DNA of 6,034 nt from Rhodothermales bacterium (GCA_013003255.1 JABDJZ010000227.1:1-6034), one strand, 5' to 3'. Shown: positions 1 to 6,034, numbered from the stretch's first letter. Numbers and translations are program-made. Notes: generated by a model from the sequence alone, not told the origin.

Positions 1-71
1 GCCTAGGAGACACTGCGCCTAGGAGACTGGCCACCGCGGTTCGATCCGGCCTAGGGATTCTCAGTCTAGGT
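1..71. repeat. Phased CCTAGG-type short repeats at the left edge
   Basis: An exact 11-base direct repeat, GCCTAGGAGAC, occurs at 1-11 and 17-27, a 16-base step. A shorter match, GCCTAGG, starts at 49 (32 bases further, two steps), and GTCTAGG lies at 64-70. The tetramer CTAG therefore occurs four times in under 70 bases, at 3, 19, 51 and 66. By eye I found only two more in the rest of the window, near 1465 and 5390. CTAG is generally under-represented in bacterial genomes, so the cluster is unusual. No gene could be recognised here, and the expected N-terminus of the following dehydrogenase is absent. The block may be a genuine short tandem repeat, an operator-like array, or an assembly or chimera artefact at a contig end. 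The sequence alone does not decide. Confidence 0.5.
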
Positions 72-94
72 CGTCAGCAAACCTCGGTGGGCGT

Positions 95-1468
95 TTGGGC
101 GGCTACGAAACTGCCATCCGCGCGTCCCAGCTTGGCCTGAAGACTGCGGTCATTGAGCGCAACAAGCTCGGCGGTGTCTGCCTCAATGTTGGCTGCATCC
201 CGACCAAGGCCCTTCTCAAGAGCGCCGAGATGATGGAGAACGGTCGTCATCTGGAGAGCTATGGCCTGAGCGGCAAGGTGGACGCCGACTTCGGCAAGGT
301 CATCGACCGCAGCCGCGGCGTGGCCAACAAGATGAACAAGGGCGTCACGTTCCTCATGAAGAAGAACAAGATTGACGTCATCCTGGGCCATGCCAAGCTG
401 GCTGGGAAGGGGAAGGTCAATGTCGAGCCTTCCACCGACATGGACGGCAATAAGATTGGCGAGAAGAAGTCGGTCACGGCCAAGCACATCATCCTGGCCA
501 CTGGAGCCCGGGCACGCGAGATTCCGCCCCTTCCGCTGGATGGAAAGAAGATCATTGCCTACAAGGAGGCGATGATGCAGAAGACCCAGCCAAAGCGGCT
601 CATGGTGGTGGGCGCCGGTGCCATTGGCGTTGAGTTCGCCTATTTCTATCACAACATGGGGACTGAAGTCACCATCGTTGAAGTGATGGATCGTCTGGTC
701 CCTATCGAGGATGCGGATGTCTCCAAGGAACTCGGCCGGACATTCCGGAAGATGGGCATCAAGGTGATGACCGGTGCCCAGGTTCAGAAAGTGGACACCT
801 CGGGCAAAGTGCTGAAGGTCACCATCAAGACCGGCAAGGGAGAAGAGGTGGTCGAGACGGACCAGGTCCTTTCCGCCGTCGGGATTGTCGGCAACGTCGA
901 GAACCTCGGTCTCGAGGACTTGGGCGTGAAGACGGATCGCGGATCGATTGTAGTCGATGGCTTCGGACGCACCAACGTGGACGGCATCTACGCCATCGGC
1001 GATGTGGCTGGGCCGCCGTGGCTCGCTCACAAGGCCTCCCACGAAGGCATCAACTGCGTCGAGAAGATTGCCGGCGAGGATGTTCACGCATTCACGACGG
1101 ACAACATCCCCGGGTGTACCTACTGCCAGCCGCAGATTGCGTCCGTCGGCCTCACCGAGGCCAAGGCCAAGGAGGCGGGACACGACATCAAAGTCGGCAA
1201 ATTCCCCTTCTCGGCATCCGGCAAGGCGTCCGCCTCGGGCCACAACGAAGGGTTCGTCAAGGTCATCTATGACGCCAAGTACGGCGAACTGCTCGGGTGC
1301 CACATCATCGGCTACGATGCCACCGAGCTCATCGCCGAGGCAGTGACGGCCCGCGTGCTGGAGACCACGGCCCACGAGATCATGGAGGCCATCCATCCGC
1401 ACCCGACCCTGTCCGAGGCCGTGATGGAAGCCACGAAGGCGGCCTACGGGAAGGCCATCAACATCTAG
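95..1468 (+). CDS. lpdA: Dihydrolipoyl dehydrogenase (E3), 5'-truncated
   Basis: This is the FAD-dependent E3 subunit that reoxidises the dihydrolipoyl group of 2-oxoacid dehydrogenase complexes or the glycine cleavage system, passing electrons to NAD+ in the cytoplasm. Numbered from the TTG at 95, the redox disulfide motif GGVCLNVGCIP gives Cys29 and Cys34. The NAD-binding glycine motif VVGAGAIGVE is at about 171-180, the second FAD motif GIYAIGDVAG at 297-306, and the C-terminal catalytic pair is His436 and Glu441 in HPHPTLSE. The body is complete to the stop at 1466. What is missing is the first beta strand and the start of the GxGxxG FAD loop: the reading begins at LGGYETAIRASQLG, where family members have roughly 12-20 more residues ending in GPGGY. 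The frame stays open back to a TAG at 20-22, but that stretch does not resemble the family. The TTG start is therefore nominal, and the gene is partial or damaged. Identity is very secure; which complex it serves is unknown. Confidence 0.95.
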   Translation: MGGYETAIRASQLGLKTAVIERNKLGGVCLNVGCIPTKALLKSAEMMENGRHLESYGLSGKVDADFGKVIDRSRGVANKMNKGVTFLMKKNKIDVILGHAKLAGKGKVNVEPSTDMDGNKIGEKKSVTAKHIILATGARAREIPPLPLDGKKIIAYKEAMMQKTQPKRLMVVGAGAIGVEFAYFYHNMGTEVTIVEVMDRLVPIEDADVSKELGRTFRKMGIKVMTGAQVQKVDTSGKVLKVTIKTGKGEEVVETDQVLSAVGIVGNVENLGLEDLGVKTDRGSIVVDGFGRTNVDGIYAIGDVAGPPWLAHKASHEGINCVEKIAGEDVHAFTTDNIPGCTYCQPQIASVGLTEAKAKEAGHDIKVGKFPFSASGKASASGHNEGFVKVIYDAKYGELLGCHIIGYDATELIAEAVTARVLETTAHEIMEAIHPHPTLSEAVMEATKAAYGKAINI

Positions 1469-1489
1469 TCTCGGCGGCCGGCCAGACTA
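1466..1489. terminator. Hairpin shared by two convergent stop codons, possible bidirectional terminator
   Basis: TAGTCT at 1466-1471 is the exact reverse complement of AGACTA at 1484-1489. Inside it, GGC (1473-1475) can pair with GCC (1481-1483), leaving one bulged C and a five-base loop. The left arm contains the TAG stop of the dehydrogenase, and the right arm contains the complement of the TAG stop of the facing small ORF. No T-run follows on either strand, so a classical intrinsic terminator is not shown. It may still act as a transcript end or RNA-stabilising structure for both convergent genes. Confidence 0.4.
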
Positions 1490-1684
1490 TCGCATCAGCC
1501 AGCCCGCCCAGATCGAGAGCGCGGCAACGCTGAGTAGAATTGCTACTTTCACGAGGGTCGGGATGGACCGCTCGTGATCGTGGTCGTGGTCGTGATCATC
1601 CTCGAACCCGGCATCGCTCGCGTATTCTGCGTCTTGCTTGTGGTCAAGGTCGTGAACGTGCTCCTCTGAACGAGTCTCAGGCAT
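1487..1684 (-). CDS. Small His/Asp-rich protein with C-terminal membrane helix, function unknown
   Basis: I do not recognise a family. From the ATG at 1684 the protein has 65 residues. Residues 1-30 are acidic and hydrophilic. Residues 30-37 are an alternating Asp/His run (DHDHDHDH). Residues 41-63 form one hydrophobic helix (IPTLVKVAILLSVAALSIWAGW), followed by LMR at the end. This is the layout of a tail-anchored or single-pass membrane protein with a soluble, possibly metal-binding (Ni, Zn, Cu or Co) N-terminal tail; metal binding is inference from composition. The frame extends upstream to a TTG at 1771, giving 94 residues, but the extra 29 are Gly/Arg-rich and would run into the start region of the divergent lipoprotein gene, so the internal ATG is preferred. 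Neither start has a strong ribosome binding site. A coherent membrane segment and a stop that sits symmetrically with the dehydrogenase stop support a real gene. Confidence 0.5.
   Translation of the reverse strand: MPETRSEEHVHDLDHKQDAEYASDAGFEDDHDHDHDHERSIPTLVKVAILLSVAALSIWAGWLMR
1572..1595. repeat. Four tandem TCGTGR hexamers encoding the His-Asp run
   Basis: TCGTGA, TCGTGG, TCGTGG and TCGTGA follow one another without gaps. Read on the minus strand they give alternating CAC and GAY codons for the (His-Asp)4 stretch of the small membrane protein. Because the unit is six bases, gain or loss of a unit would keep the frame and change only the number of His-Asp pairs, so natural length variation would be tolerated. 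Confidence 0.7.
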
Positions 1685-1748
1685 GCGGAAACGTACCCCG
1701 CTGCCGCCACTTCTCCCAACGGCTTGCCGCCCCCCTCCTCCGCTGACC

Positions 1749-1754
1749 GGAGAG
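1749..1754 (+). promoter_or_regulatory. Possible ribosome binding site (GGAGAG) for an upstream TTG start of the lipoprotein
   Basis: GGAGAG lies eight bases before an in-frame TTG at 1763, a good Shine-Dalgarno distance. The ATG at 1787 has no comparable motif in front of it. If used, the TTG would add eight residues (MRQLVARI) before MTPRRW and give a longer, still positively charged signal-peptide N-region. The lipobox would not change. Confidence 0.35.
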
Positions 1755-1786
1755 TTCGGATATTGCGACAACTTGTCGCCCGAATC

Positions 1787-4129
1787 ATGACGCCTCGACG
1801 CTGGCCCCTGGCCGCCTCCCTCCCAGTTCTCCTGCTTGCCGCCTTGGTCGGCGCCTGTGCATCACCGCCGGCTGACGCCGTCGAGCCCCCCGAGGATCTA
1901 CAACCGGTGGCCGACGCCCTGAGCGCCGCAATTGCCCACGAGTTGGATCAGAAAGACCTCGGCGCCTTTTCGATCGCGTTGGTGGACAGTCAGCAGACTG
2001 TTTTCGCCGCGGGATTCGGTGAGGAGCGCCCCGGAGTACCGGCCGACGCGTCCACCATCTACCGGGTCGGCTCGGTCTCCAAACTGTTCACGGATCTCGC
2101 CGTGATGCAATTGGTGGACCGCGGCGAGTTGGACCTTGACGCGCCGGTTACGGAGTACCTGCCGGACTTCGCGCCGGAGGGTCCCACACCTACGCTTCGA
2201 CAGTTGATGTCGCACCAGTCGGGCATCGTGCGAGAGCCTCCGGTTGGGCACTACTTCGATCCCACTGAGCCGACGCTGGCAGCCACGGTGGCCAGCCTGA
2301 ACGGCACGCCACGGATCTACCCTCCGGAGTCACGAACCAAGTACTCGAACGCTGCGATTGCGACGGTAGGCTATGTGCTGGAAGGCACACAGCAAACGCC
2401 CTTTGTGGAGTATGTCCGCGAGAGCGTCCTCGCACCGCTCGGCATGACTCGGTCTTCCTTTGCCCCGACTGCGGCCACGCGAGACCGGTTGGCCAACGCT
2501 GTGATGTGGTCGTACGACGGCCGCGAGTTTCCTGCCCCGACATTCGAACTCGGAATGATCCCTGCGGGAAGCATGTATGCTCCGGTTACGGATCTTGGGC
2601 GATTCATGAGCGCTGTCTTCACGGCTGATCCGGCGTTGGGCATTTCCAGGGAAACCCTGGATGAGATGCTCTCGCCCCAGTTTGGGCAGGGGTTCGGAAT
2701 CGGGTTTTCTCTGGGTGAGCTGGATGGTCACCGCTACGCAGGTCATGGGGGTGCCATCTACGGCTTCGCCACACTACTGGGCATGCTGCCCGATGAGCAA
2801 CTGGGCGTGGTGGCTGTCACCACGACGGACGTGGCCAACAATGTGGTATGGCGGGTTTCCGAGTACGCTCTGAGGCTGATGATGGCCCAGCGCCAAGGCG
2901 ATCCGCTACCAGAGTATCCGACCACGGATCCACTGGCGCCCGGTGTCGCAAAGCAGGTTCAAGGGGTTTACCTCTTTCCCGATGGCCAGCAGAGCTTTAC
3001 CATTGCAGGCCGGCCGAACGGCGCCTGGATTGAAATCGGCCGGGAACGCTATTTGCTCCGGGCTCGGGGTGACACGCTCGTTATCGATGACCGACACGGA
3101 TATGGCGGATTCCTTATTCCTTCTGGCAGCGACCTCATGACCAGCGATGGCAGCCTCCTGAAGCGCGCTGACGACTGGCCGGGCGGCCGTCCTGACGAGG
3201 CTCCCGGAGATCTGAGGCAGTACCTGGGCGAGTATGGCTGGGATCACAACGTCCTCTTCGTGTATGAACGTGCCGGGTCACTCCATGCGCTTATTGAGTG
3301 GACCGAGATGAACCCGCTGACGCCAAGCGGCCCCGACGCGTTTGACTTCCCCGCTGACGGAGGGCTCTACCATGGTGAGCAGATTCGTTTCGAGCGCGAC
3401 GCCTCCGGGGTCGTTGAAGCAGCGGTTGCAGCCGGAATCCGTTTCGAGCGACGGAAGGGTCCAGCCACTGGCGAGACTTACACCATTGACCCGGTCCGGC
3501 CCATCGAGGAACTCCGGGTCGAGGCTCTGGCCGCAACACCTCCCGCGGAGTCAGGAGACTTCCGCGAACCCGATCTCGTCGAAGTACGCGATCTCGCCCC
3601 CGGCATCCTGTATGACCTCCGGTATGCGGGCACGAACAACTTCATGGAGACCGTTTTCTATCAGTCGGAGCACGCGTTTCTCCAACGCCCTGCTGCCGAG
3701 GCTCTGGTCAGGGCGCACCAGAAACTTGCGGCGTTTGGCTACGGCGTCATCGTCCACGACGCCTACCGACCCTGGTTCGTTACGAAGATGTTCTGGGACG
3801 CCACGCCGGATGACCAGAAGGACTTCGTAGCCAACCCGGCCAACGGCTCCAGGCACAATCGAGGCGCTGCCGTTGACCTGACCCTGTATGATCTCGGCAC
3901 CGGTGAGCCCGTCGAAATGCCCAGCGGGTACGATGAGTTCTCCGAACGGTCTTACGCCGAATACGTCGGGGGGACAGCCGCGCAGCGCTGGCGCCGCGAT
4001 CTATTGCGCGAGGTCATGGAATCGGAGGGTTTCCAGGTCTATGCCTACGAGTGGTGGCACTTCGACCATGCCGATTGGCGGGCCTACCCGATTCTCAACG
4101 ATACGTTTGAGGCACTGCAGAGCCGGTAG
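1787..4129 (+). CDS. Lipoprotein fusing a beta-lactamase/DD-peptidase-like domain to a VanX-type D-Ala-D-Ala dipeptidase
   Basis: From the ATG at 1787 the product has 780 residues. Residues 1-24 are a signal peptide ending in the lipobox LVGAC (lipidated Cys24), which implies export and membrane anchoring. Residues of about 35-375 are a serine beta-lactamase-like domain (AmpC/DD-carboxypeptidase/esterase superfamily), with SVSK at 96-99 (nucleophile Ser96, Lys99), YSN at 186-188 and HGG at 320-322 in place of KTG. Residues of about 385-575 are beta-rich and resemble the C-terminal barrels that follow such domains. Residues of about 594-775 are a near-full-length peptidase M15D (VanX/DdpX) domain: DAYRP with Arg661 matching the VanX catalytic Arg, SRHNRGAAVDLT with zinc ligands His690 and Asp697, and EWWHF with general base Glu755 and zinc ligand His758. 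All catalytic residues of both domains are present, so both are probably active. The VanX half should split D-Ala-D-Ala. The serine half could be a DD-peptidase, beta-lactamase or esterase; sequence does not decide. An alternative start is the TTG at 1763. The gene stands alone on its strand, with no van regulator or ligase nearby. Confidence 0.9.
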   Translation: MTPRRWPLAASLPVLLLAALVGACASPPADAVEPPEDLQPVADALSAAIAHELDQKDLGAFSIALVDSQQTVFAAGFGEERPGVPADASTIYRVGSVSKLFTDLAVMQLVDRGELDLDAPVTEYLPDFAPEGPTPTLRQLMSHQSGIVREPPVGHYFDPTEPTLAATVASLNGTPRIYPPESRTKYSNAAIATVGYVLEGTQQTPFVEYVRESVLAPLGMTRSSFAPTAATRDRLANAVMWSYDGREFPAPTFELGMIPAGSMYAPVTDLGRFMSAVFTADPALGISRETLDEMLSPQFGQGFGIGFSLGELDGHRYAGHGGAIYGFATLLGMLPDEQLGVVAVTTTDVANNVVWRVSEYALRLMMAQRQGDPLPEYPTTDPLAPGVAKQVQGVYLFPDGQQSFTIAGRPNGAWIEIGRERYLLRARGDTLVIDDRHGYGGFLIPSGSDLMTSDGSLLKRADDWPGGRPDEAPGDLRQYLGEYGWDHNVLFVYERAGSLHALIEWTEMNPLTPSGPDAFDFPADGGLYHGEQIRFERDASGVVEAAVAAGIRFERRKGPATGETYTIDPVRPIEELRVEALAATPPAESGDFREPDLVEVRDLAPGILYDLRYAGTNNFMETVFYQSEHAFLQRPAAEALVRAHQKLAAFGYGVIVHDAYRPWFVTKMFWDATPDDQKDFVANPANGSRHNRGAAVDLTLYDLGTGEPVEMPSGYDEFSERSYAEYVGGTAAQRWRRDLLREVMESEGFQVYAYEWWHFDHADWRAYPILNDTFEALQSR

Positions 4130-4134
4130 TCGGC

Positions 4135-4803
4135 TTACCGTCGATCGAAGAAATTGACAGCGCCACTGGAGACATCATGCATGGCTCCGGCGATTCCGAT
4201 CCGGCCCTCACGCACCGCCGCTGCTATCGCGGGGCTCTCCGTCATGATCTGATCAATCGTCATTTTGACGTTTTCACGAGCCACCGCATGCGTGAAAATG
4301 GGATTCGACGCATCACGGTTTCCCGTGAAGTCCTCCACGGCATCGATGGCTGGAGCGATGTGCTCCAACAGCTTCCCAAGGTTGCCCTCGGCACCACCCT
4401 GCACCGCGCCCGCTACAGCTCCGCAACCGGAATGGCCGAGGACCAGAATGATCTTGGCGCCCGCTACGAGCGTAGCAAACTCAAGAGAGCCCAGCGCTCC
4501 GGGGCTGGCATAATTGCCTGCGACGCGGACGGAGAAGATGTCTCCGATTCCGGCGTCGAAGATGATCTCCGGCGCCACGCGCGAGTCCATGCAGCCCAGG
4601 ACTACCGCAAAGGGAAACTGCTGAACAGCCGTGGCCCTCACGGCCGCCGCATGGTCCCGATCCAACGTGATCTCACGCACGAATCGGTCATTCCCGGCCA
4701 CCAGCCACCCCAGGGCCTCTGAAGGACTCAGCGTTGCCTGCGACTCCGCGGTTAACGGTCCCGTGTGAGGCGGTTCGTGTTTCTTGTGTGGATCGTTGGT
4801 CAT
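4135..4803 (-). CDS. Beta-class carbonic anhydrase
   Basis: This zinc enzyme interconverts CO2 and bicarbonate in the cytoplasm, feeding carboxylation reactions and pH balance. The 222-residue chain has the usual length and all beta-class marks: CMDSR at 71-75 (zinc ligand Cys71, catalytic Asp73-Arg75 dyad) and HSGC at 124-127 (zinc ligands His124 and Cys127). The family segment RVAGNYASPGALGSLEFA lies between them, and the end, AMHDVSSGAVNFFD, is typical. No signal peptide is seen; the first 25 residues are hydrophilic. Its ATG at 4803 overlaps the TGA of metG as ATGA and has a strong AGGAGG nine bases upstream, which fixes the start and indicates an operon with translational coupling. It ends five bases from the stop of the convergent lipoprotein gene. 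The family is certain. I give no symbol because several names (can, cynT, cah) are used and sequence does not separate them. Confidence 0.95.
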   Translation of the reverse strand: MTNDPHKKHEPPHTGPLTAESQATLSPSEALGWLVAGNDRFVREITLDRDHAAAVRATAVQQFPFAVVLGCMDSRVAPEIIFDAGIGDIFSVRVAGNYASPGALGSLEFATLVAGAKIILVLGHSGCGAVAGAVQGGAEGNLGKLLEHIAPAIDAVEDFTGNRDASNPIFTHAVARENVKMTIDQIMTESPAIAAAVREGRIGIAGAMHDVSSGAVNFFDRR

Positions 4804-6034
4804 CGGATCACCCCTCCTGGTTCTCCAGTGGATTCTACGAGATGAAGTTTTCCGTCACGGTCCTCTGACATGAGGACCATGCCCTGGGACTCAAAACCCA
4901 TCATTTTTCGTGGGGCCAGATTGGCCACCACCGAGACGGTACGGCCCACGAGTTCCTCGGGCGTCCAGTGCTGTGCCACACCGCTGAGGATCTGACGTGT
5001 CTCGAAGCCCAGGTCAACCTGCAGCTTCAGCAGCTTCTTTGACTTGGGGACGGGCTCGGCTGACAGAATGACGCCTGCTCGAAGGTCGAGCTTCAGAAAG
5101 TCATCGAACGCAATGACGTCGCCGCCGGGCTCATAGGGAGTCTCATCCTCCTGTTCCTCGTCTGCTGTCCCCAGCTTCGCGATCTGGGCCTCAATGACCT
5201 CATCCTCGATCTTCGTAAACAGAATCTCCGGGTTGTTGACCGGAGCTCCCGCTCGAAGCAGCGGTTTTGAAGCGTCCTGCCAACCAATGGCACCCTCGGC
5301 ACCCGGCATTCCAGTACGTACGCCCTCAAGGTTCAGCATGCCCCTGAGGCTCGCGGCCGTCTGTGGGAGCACCGGATCGAGCAGGACGGCTAGCGACGCG
5401 CACAACTGGAGGGACACGTGCACCGTGTTGGCACAGGCTTGCGGATCAGCGTTCCGGGTTTTCCAGGGCTCCGTGTCGTTGAAATACTTGTTGCCGAGGC
5501 GGGCCAGTGCCATCGACTCGAACACGCCCTCCCGGAATCGATAGGCATCGTAGGACTTGCCGATCCTGTCGGGGAATTCCGCCAGGGCGGCCAGGGTCTC
5601 TCGATCCATATCTGATGGATTGGCCAAAGGCGGCACGACCCCATCGAAGAACCGGTTGGCGAAGGTCAGGGAACGGTGGACAAAATTGCCCAGGACATCG
5701 GCCAACTCCGAGTTCACCCGGCTCTGGAAATCCTTCCACGAGAAGTCGGCGTCCTTGGTCTCCGGCAACGTCGTGGCCAGTGCGTAACGCAGTAGGTCCG
5801 GGGGAAACTCCTCCAGGTACTCATGCAGCCAGACCGCCCAATTGCGACTGGTTGAGAGCTTGTCCCCCTCCAGATTCAGGAACTCGTTCGCCGGCACATT
5901 CTCCGGCAGCACGTAGTCGCCGTGAGCCATAAGCATGGCCGGAAACATCAGGCAGTGGAAGACAATGTTGTCCTTTCCGATGAAGTGAAGCAGCCTCGGC
6001 TCACCCTCTTCATTGACCTGCCAGTACTTCTTCC
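4800..6034 (-). CDS. metG: Methionyl-tRNA synthetase, C-terminal part (runs off the right edge)
   Basis: It charges tRNA-Met with methionine using ATP in the cytoplasm. About 410 residues are visible, and the frame is open to the window end, so the N-terminal HIGH and zinc-knuckle part lies outside. In order from the edge: the end of the catalytic core, with HFIGKDNIVFH just beyond position 5949; the KMSKS-loop equivalent KLSTS (codons around 5847-5861) followed by RNWAVW; the helical anticodon-binding domain, with the conserved NKYFNDTEPWK; an acidic linker rich in Glu and Asp (about 5130-5180); and a C-terminal EMAP-II/Arc1p-like tRNA-binding domain starting at DDFLKLDLRAG, which also dimerises the enzyme in bacteria. 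The variant KLSTS in place of KMSKS is a known type in some phyla and is not damage. The first in-frame Met at 5948 is internal, not the start. The gene forms a unit with the downstream carbonic anhydrase through an ATGA overlap. Confidence 0.97.
   Translation of the reverse strand, partial: KKYWQVNEEGEPRLLHFIGKDNIVFHCLMFPAMLMAHGDYVLPENVPANEFLNLEGDKLSTSRNWAVWLHEYLEEFPPDLLRYALATTLPETKDADFSWKDFQSRVNSELADVLGNFVHRSLTFANRFFDGVVPPLANPSDMDRETLAALAEFPDRIGKSYDAYRFREGVFESMALARLGNKYFNDTEPWKTRNADPQACANTVHVSLQLCASLAVLLDPVLPQTAASLRGMLNLEGVRTGMPGAEGAIGWQDASKPLLRAGAPVNNPEILFTKIEDEVIEAQIAKLGTADEEQEDETPYEPGGDVIAFDDFLKLDLRAGVILSAEPVPKSKKLLKLQVDLGFETRQILSGVAQHWTPEELVGRTVSVVANLAPRKMMGFESQGMVLMSEDRDGKLHLVESTGEPGGVIR
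4813..4818 (-). promoter_or_regulatory. Strong ribosome binding site AGGAGG for the carbonic anhydrase, inside the metG end
   Basis: On the minus strand AGGAGG precedes the ATG at 4803 by nine bases and lies within the last codons of metG. Together with the ATGA overlap it lets ribosomes finishing metG restart, or new ones load, on the carbonic anhydrase. The motif matches the canonical anti-Shine-Dalgarno pairing closely, so the host evidently uses such sites at least here. Confidence 0.75.

Noticed and set aside
74..1402. A 442-codon open frame on the minus strand, antisense to the dehydrogenase.
   Set aside because: It lies opposite a certain lpdA in a high-GC gene where the antisense frame stays open by codon bias. 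The translation shows no recognisable domain and is of the low-complexity, His/Asp/Leu-rich type usual for shadow frames.
1540..1746. A 68-codon plus-strand frame opposite the small His/Asp gene.
   Set aside because: Its product is Arg-rich and shapeless, while the minus-strand frame gives a sensible membrane helix and an acidic tail.
1787..4129. Possible vancomycin-resistance locus because of the VanX-like domain.
   Set aside because: There is no VanA-type ligase, VanH-type dehydrogenase or VanRS regulator nearby, and the domain sits in an exported lipoprotein. A wall-recycling role fits better than resistance.
4177..4722. A 181-codon plus-strand open frame antisense to the carbonic anhydrase.
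   Set aside because: The minus-strand gene has all beta-carbonic anhydrase residues, a strong ribosome binding site and the expected length. The plus-strand product has no coherent motif.
5130..5180. Glu/Asp-rich stretch in metG considered as a frameshift or insertion.
   Set aside because: The frame continues on both sides. Acidic linkers of variable length before the C-terminal tRNA-binding domain are normal in this family.
5507..5932. A 141-codon plus-strand frame within metG.
   Set aside because: It is Pro/Arg-rich shadow sequence opposite the anticodon-binding domain of a clear methionyl-tRNA synthetase.

Overview
This 6,034-base window looks like moderately high-GC bacterial chromosome from a metagenome-style contig. 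All clear genes are bacterial and tightly packed. There is no tRNA, rRNA, CRISPR array, transposase, integrase or phage gene. Taxonomy cannot be fixed from this alone. The methionyl-tRNA synthetase signature KLSTSRNWAVW and the dihydrolipoyl dehydrogenase style recall the Rhodothermota/Bacteroidota or Gemmatimonadota, but this is a low-confidence impression.

Layout. Bases 1-94 are an odd non-coding edge with four CTAG-centred motifs, two of them an exact 11-base repeat 16 bases apart. An E3 dihydrolipoyl dehydrogenase (plus strand, to 1468) follows. It lacks its extreme N-terminus, so its 5' end is truncated or chimeric. Facing it is a small minus-strand ORF (1487-1684) for a His/Asp-rich protein with one C-terminal membrane helix. 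The two stop codons lie in opposite arms of a short hairpin (1466-1489). Divergent from the small ORF is a large lipoprotein gene (1787-4129). It fuses a serine beta-lactamase/DD-peptidase-like domain, a beta-rich middle region and a VanX-type D-Ala-D-Ala dipeptidase domain. Five bases beyond it, on the minus strand, a beta-carbonic anhydrase gene (4135-4803) ends. That gene overlaps the stop of metG by ATGA, and metG (4800 to beyond 6034) runs off the right edge.

How the genes fit together. metG and the carbonic anhydrase form a translationally coupled minus-strand unit. The dehydrogenase belongs to central metabolism (pyruvate or 2-oxoglutarate dehydrogenase, or glycine cleavage), and its partner genes are not visible. 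The lipoprotein is the most distinctive item: two enzyme domains that each act on, or derive from enzymes acting on, D-Ala-D-Ala structures, joined on one exported, membrane-anchored chain. This suggests cell-wall peptide turnover or D-Ala recycling. I see no multi-gene novel system. The points worth following up are the fusion lipoprotein, the small His/Asp membrane protein with its shared hairpin, and the broken 5' edge.
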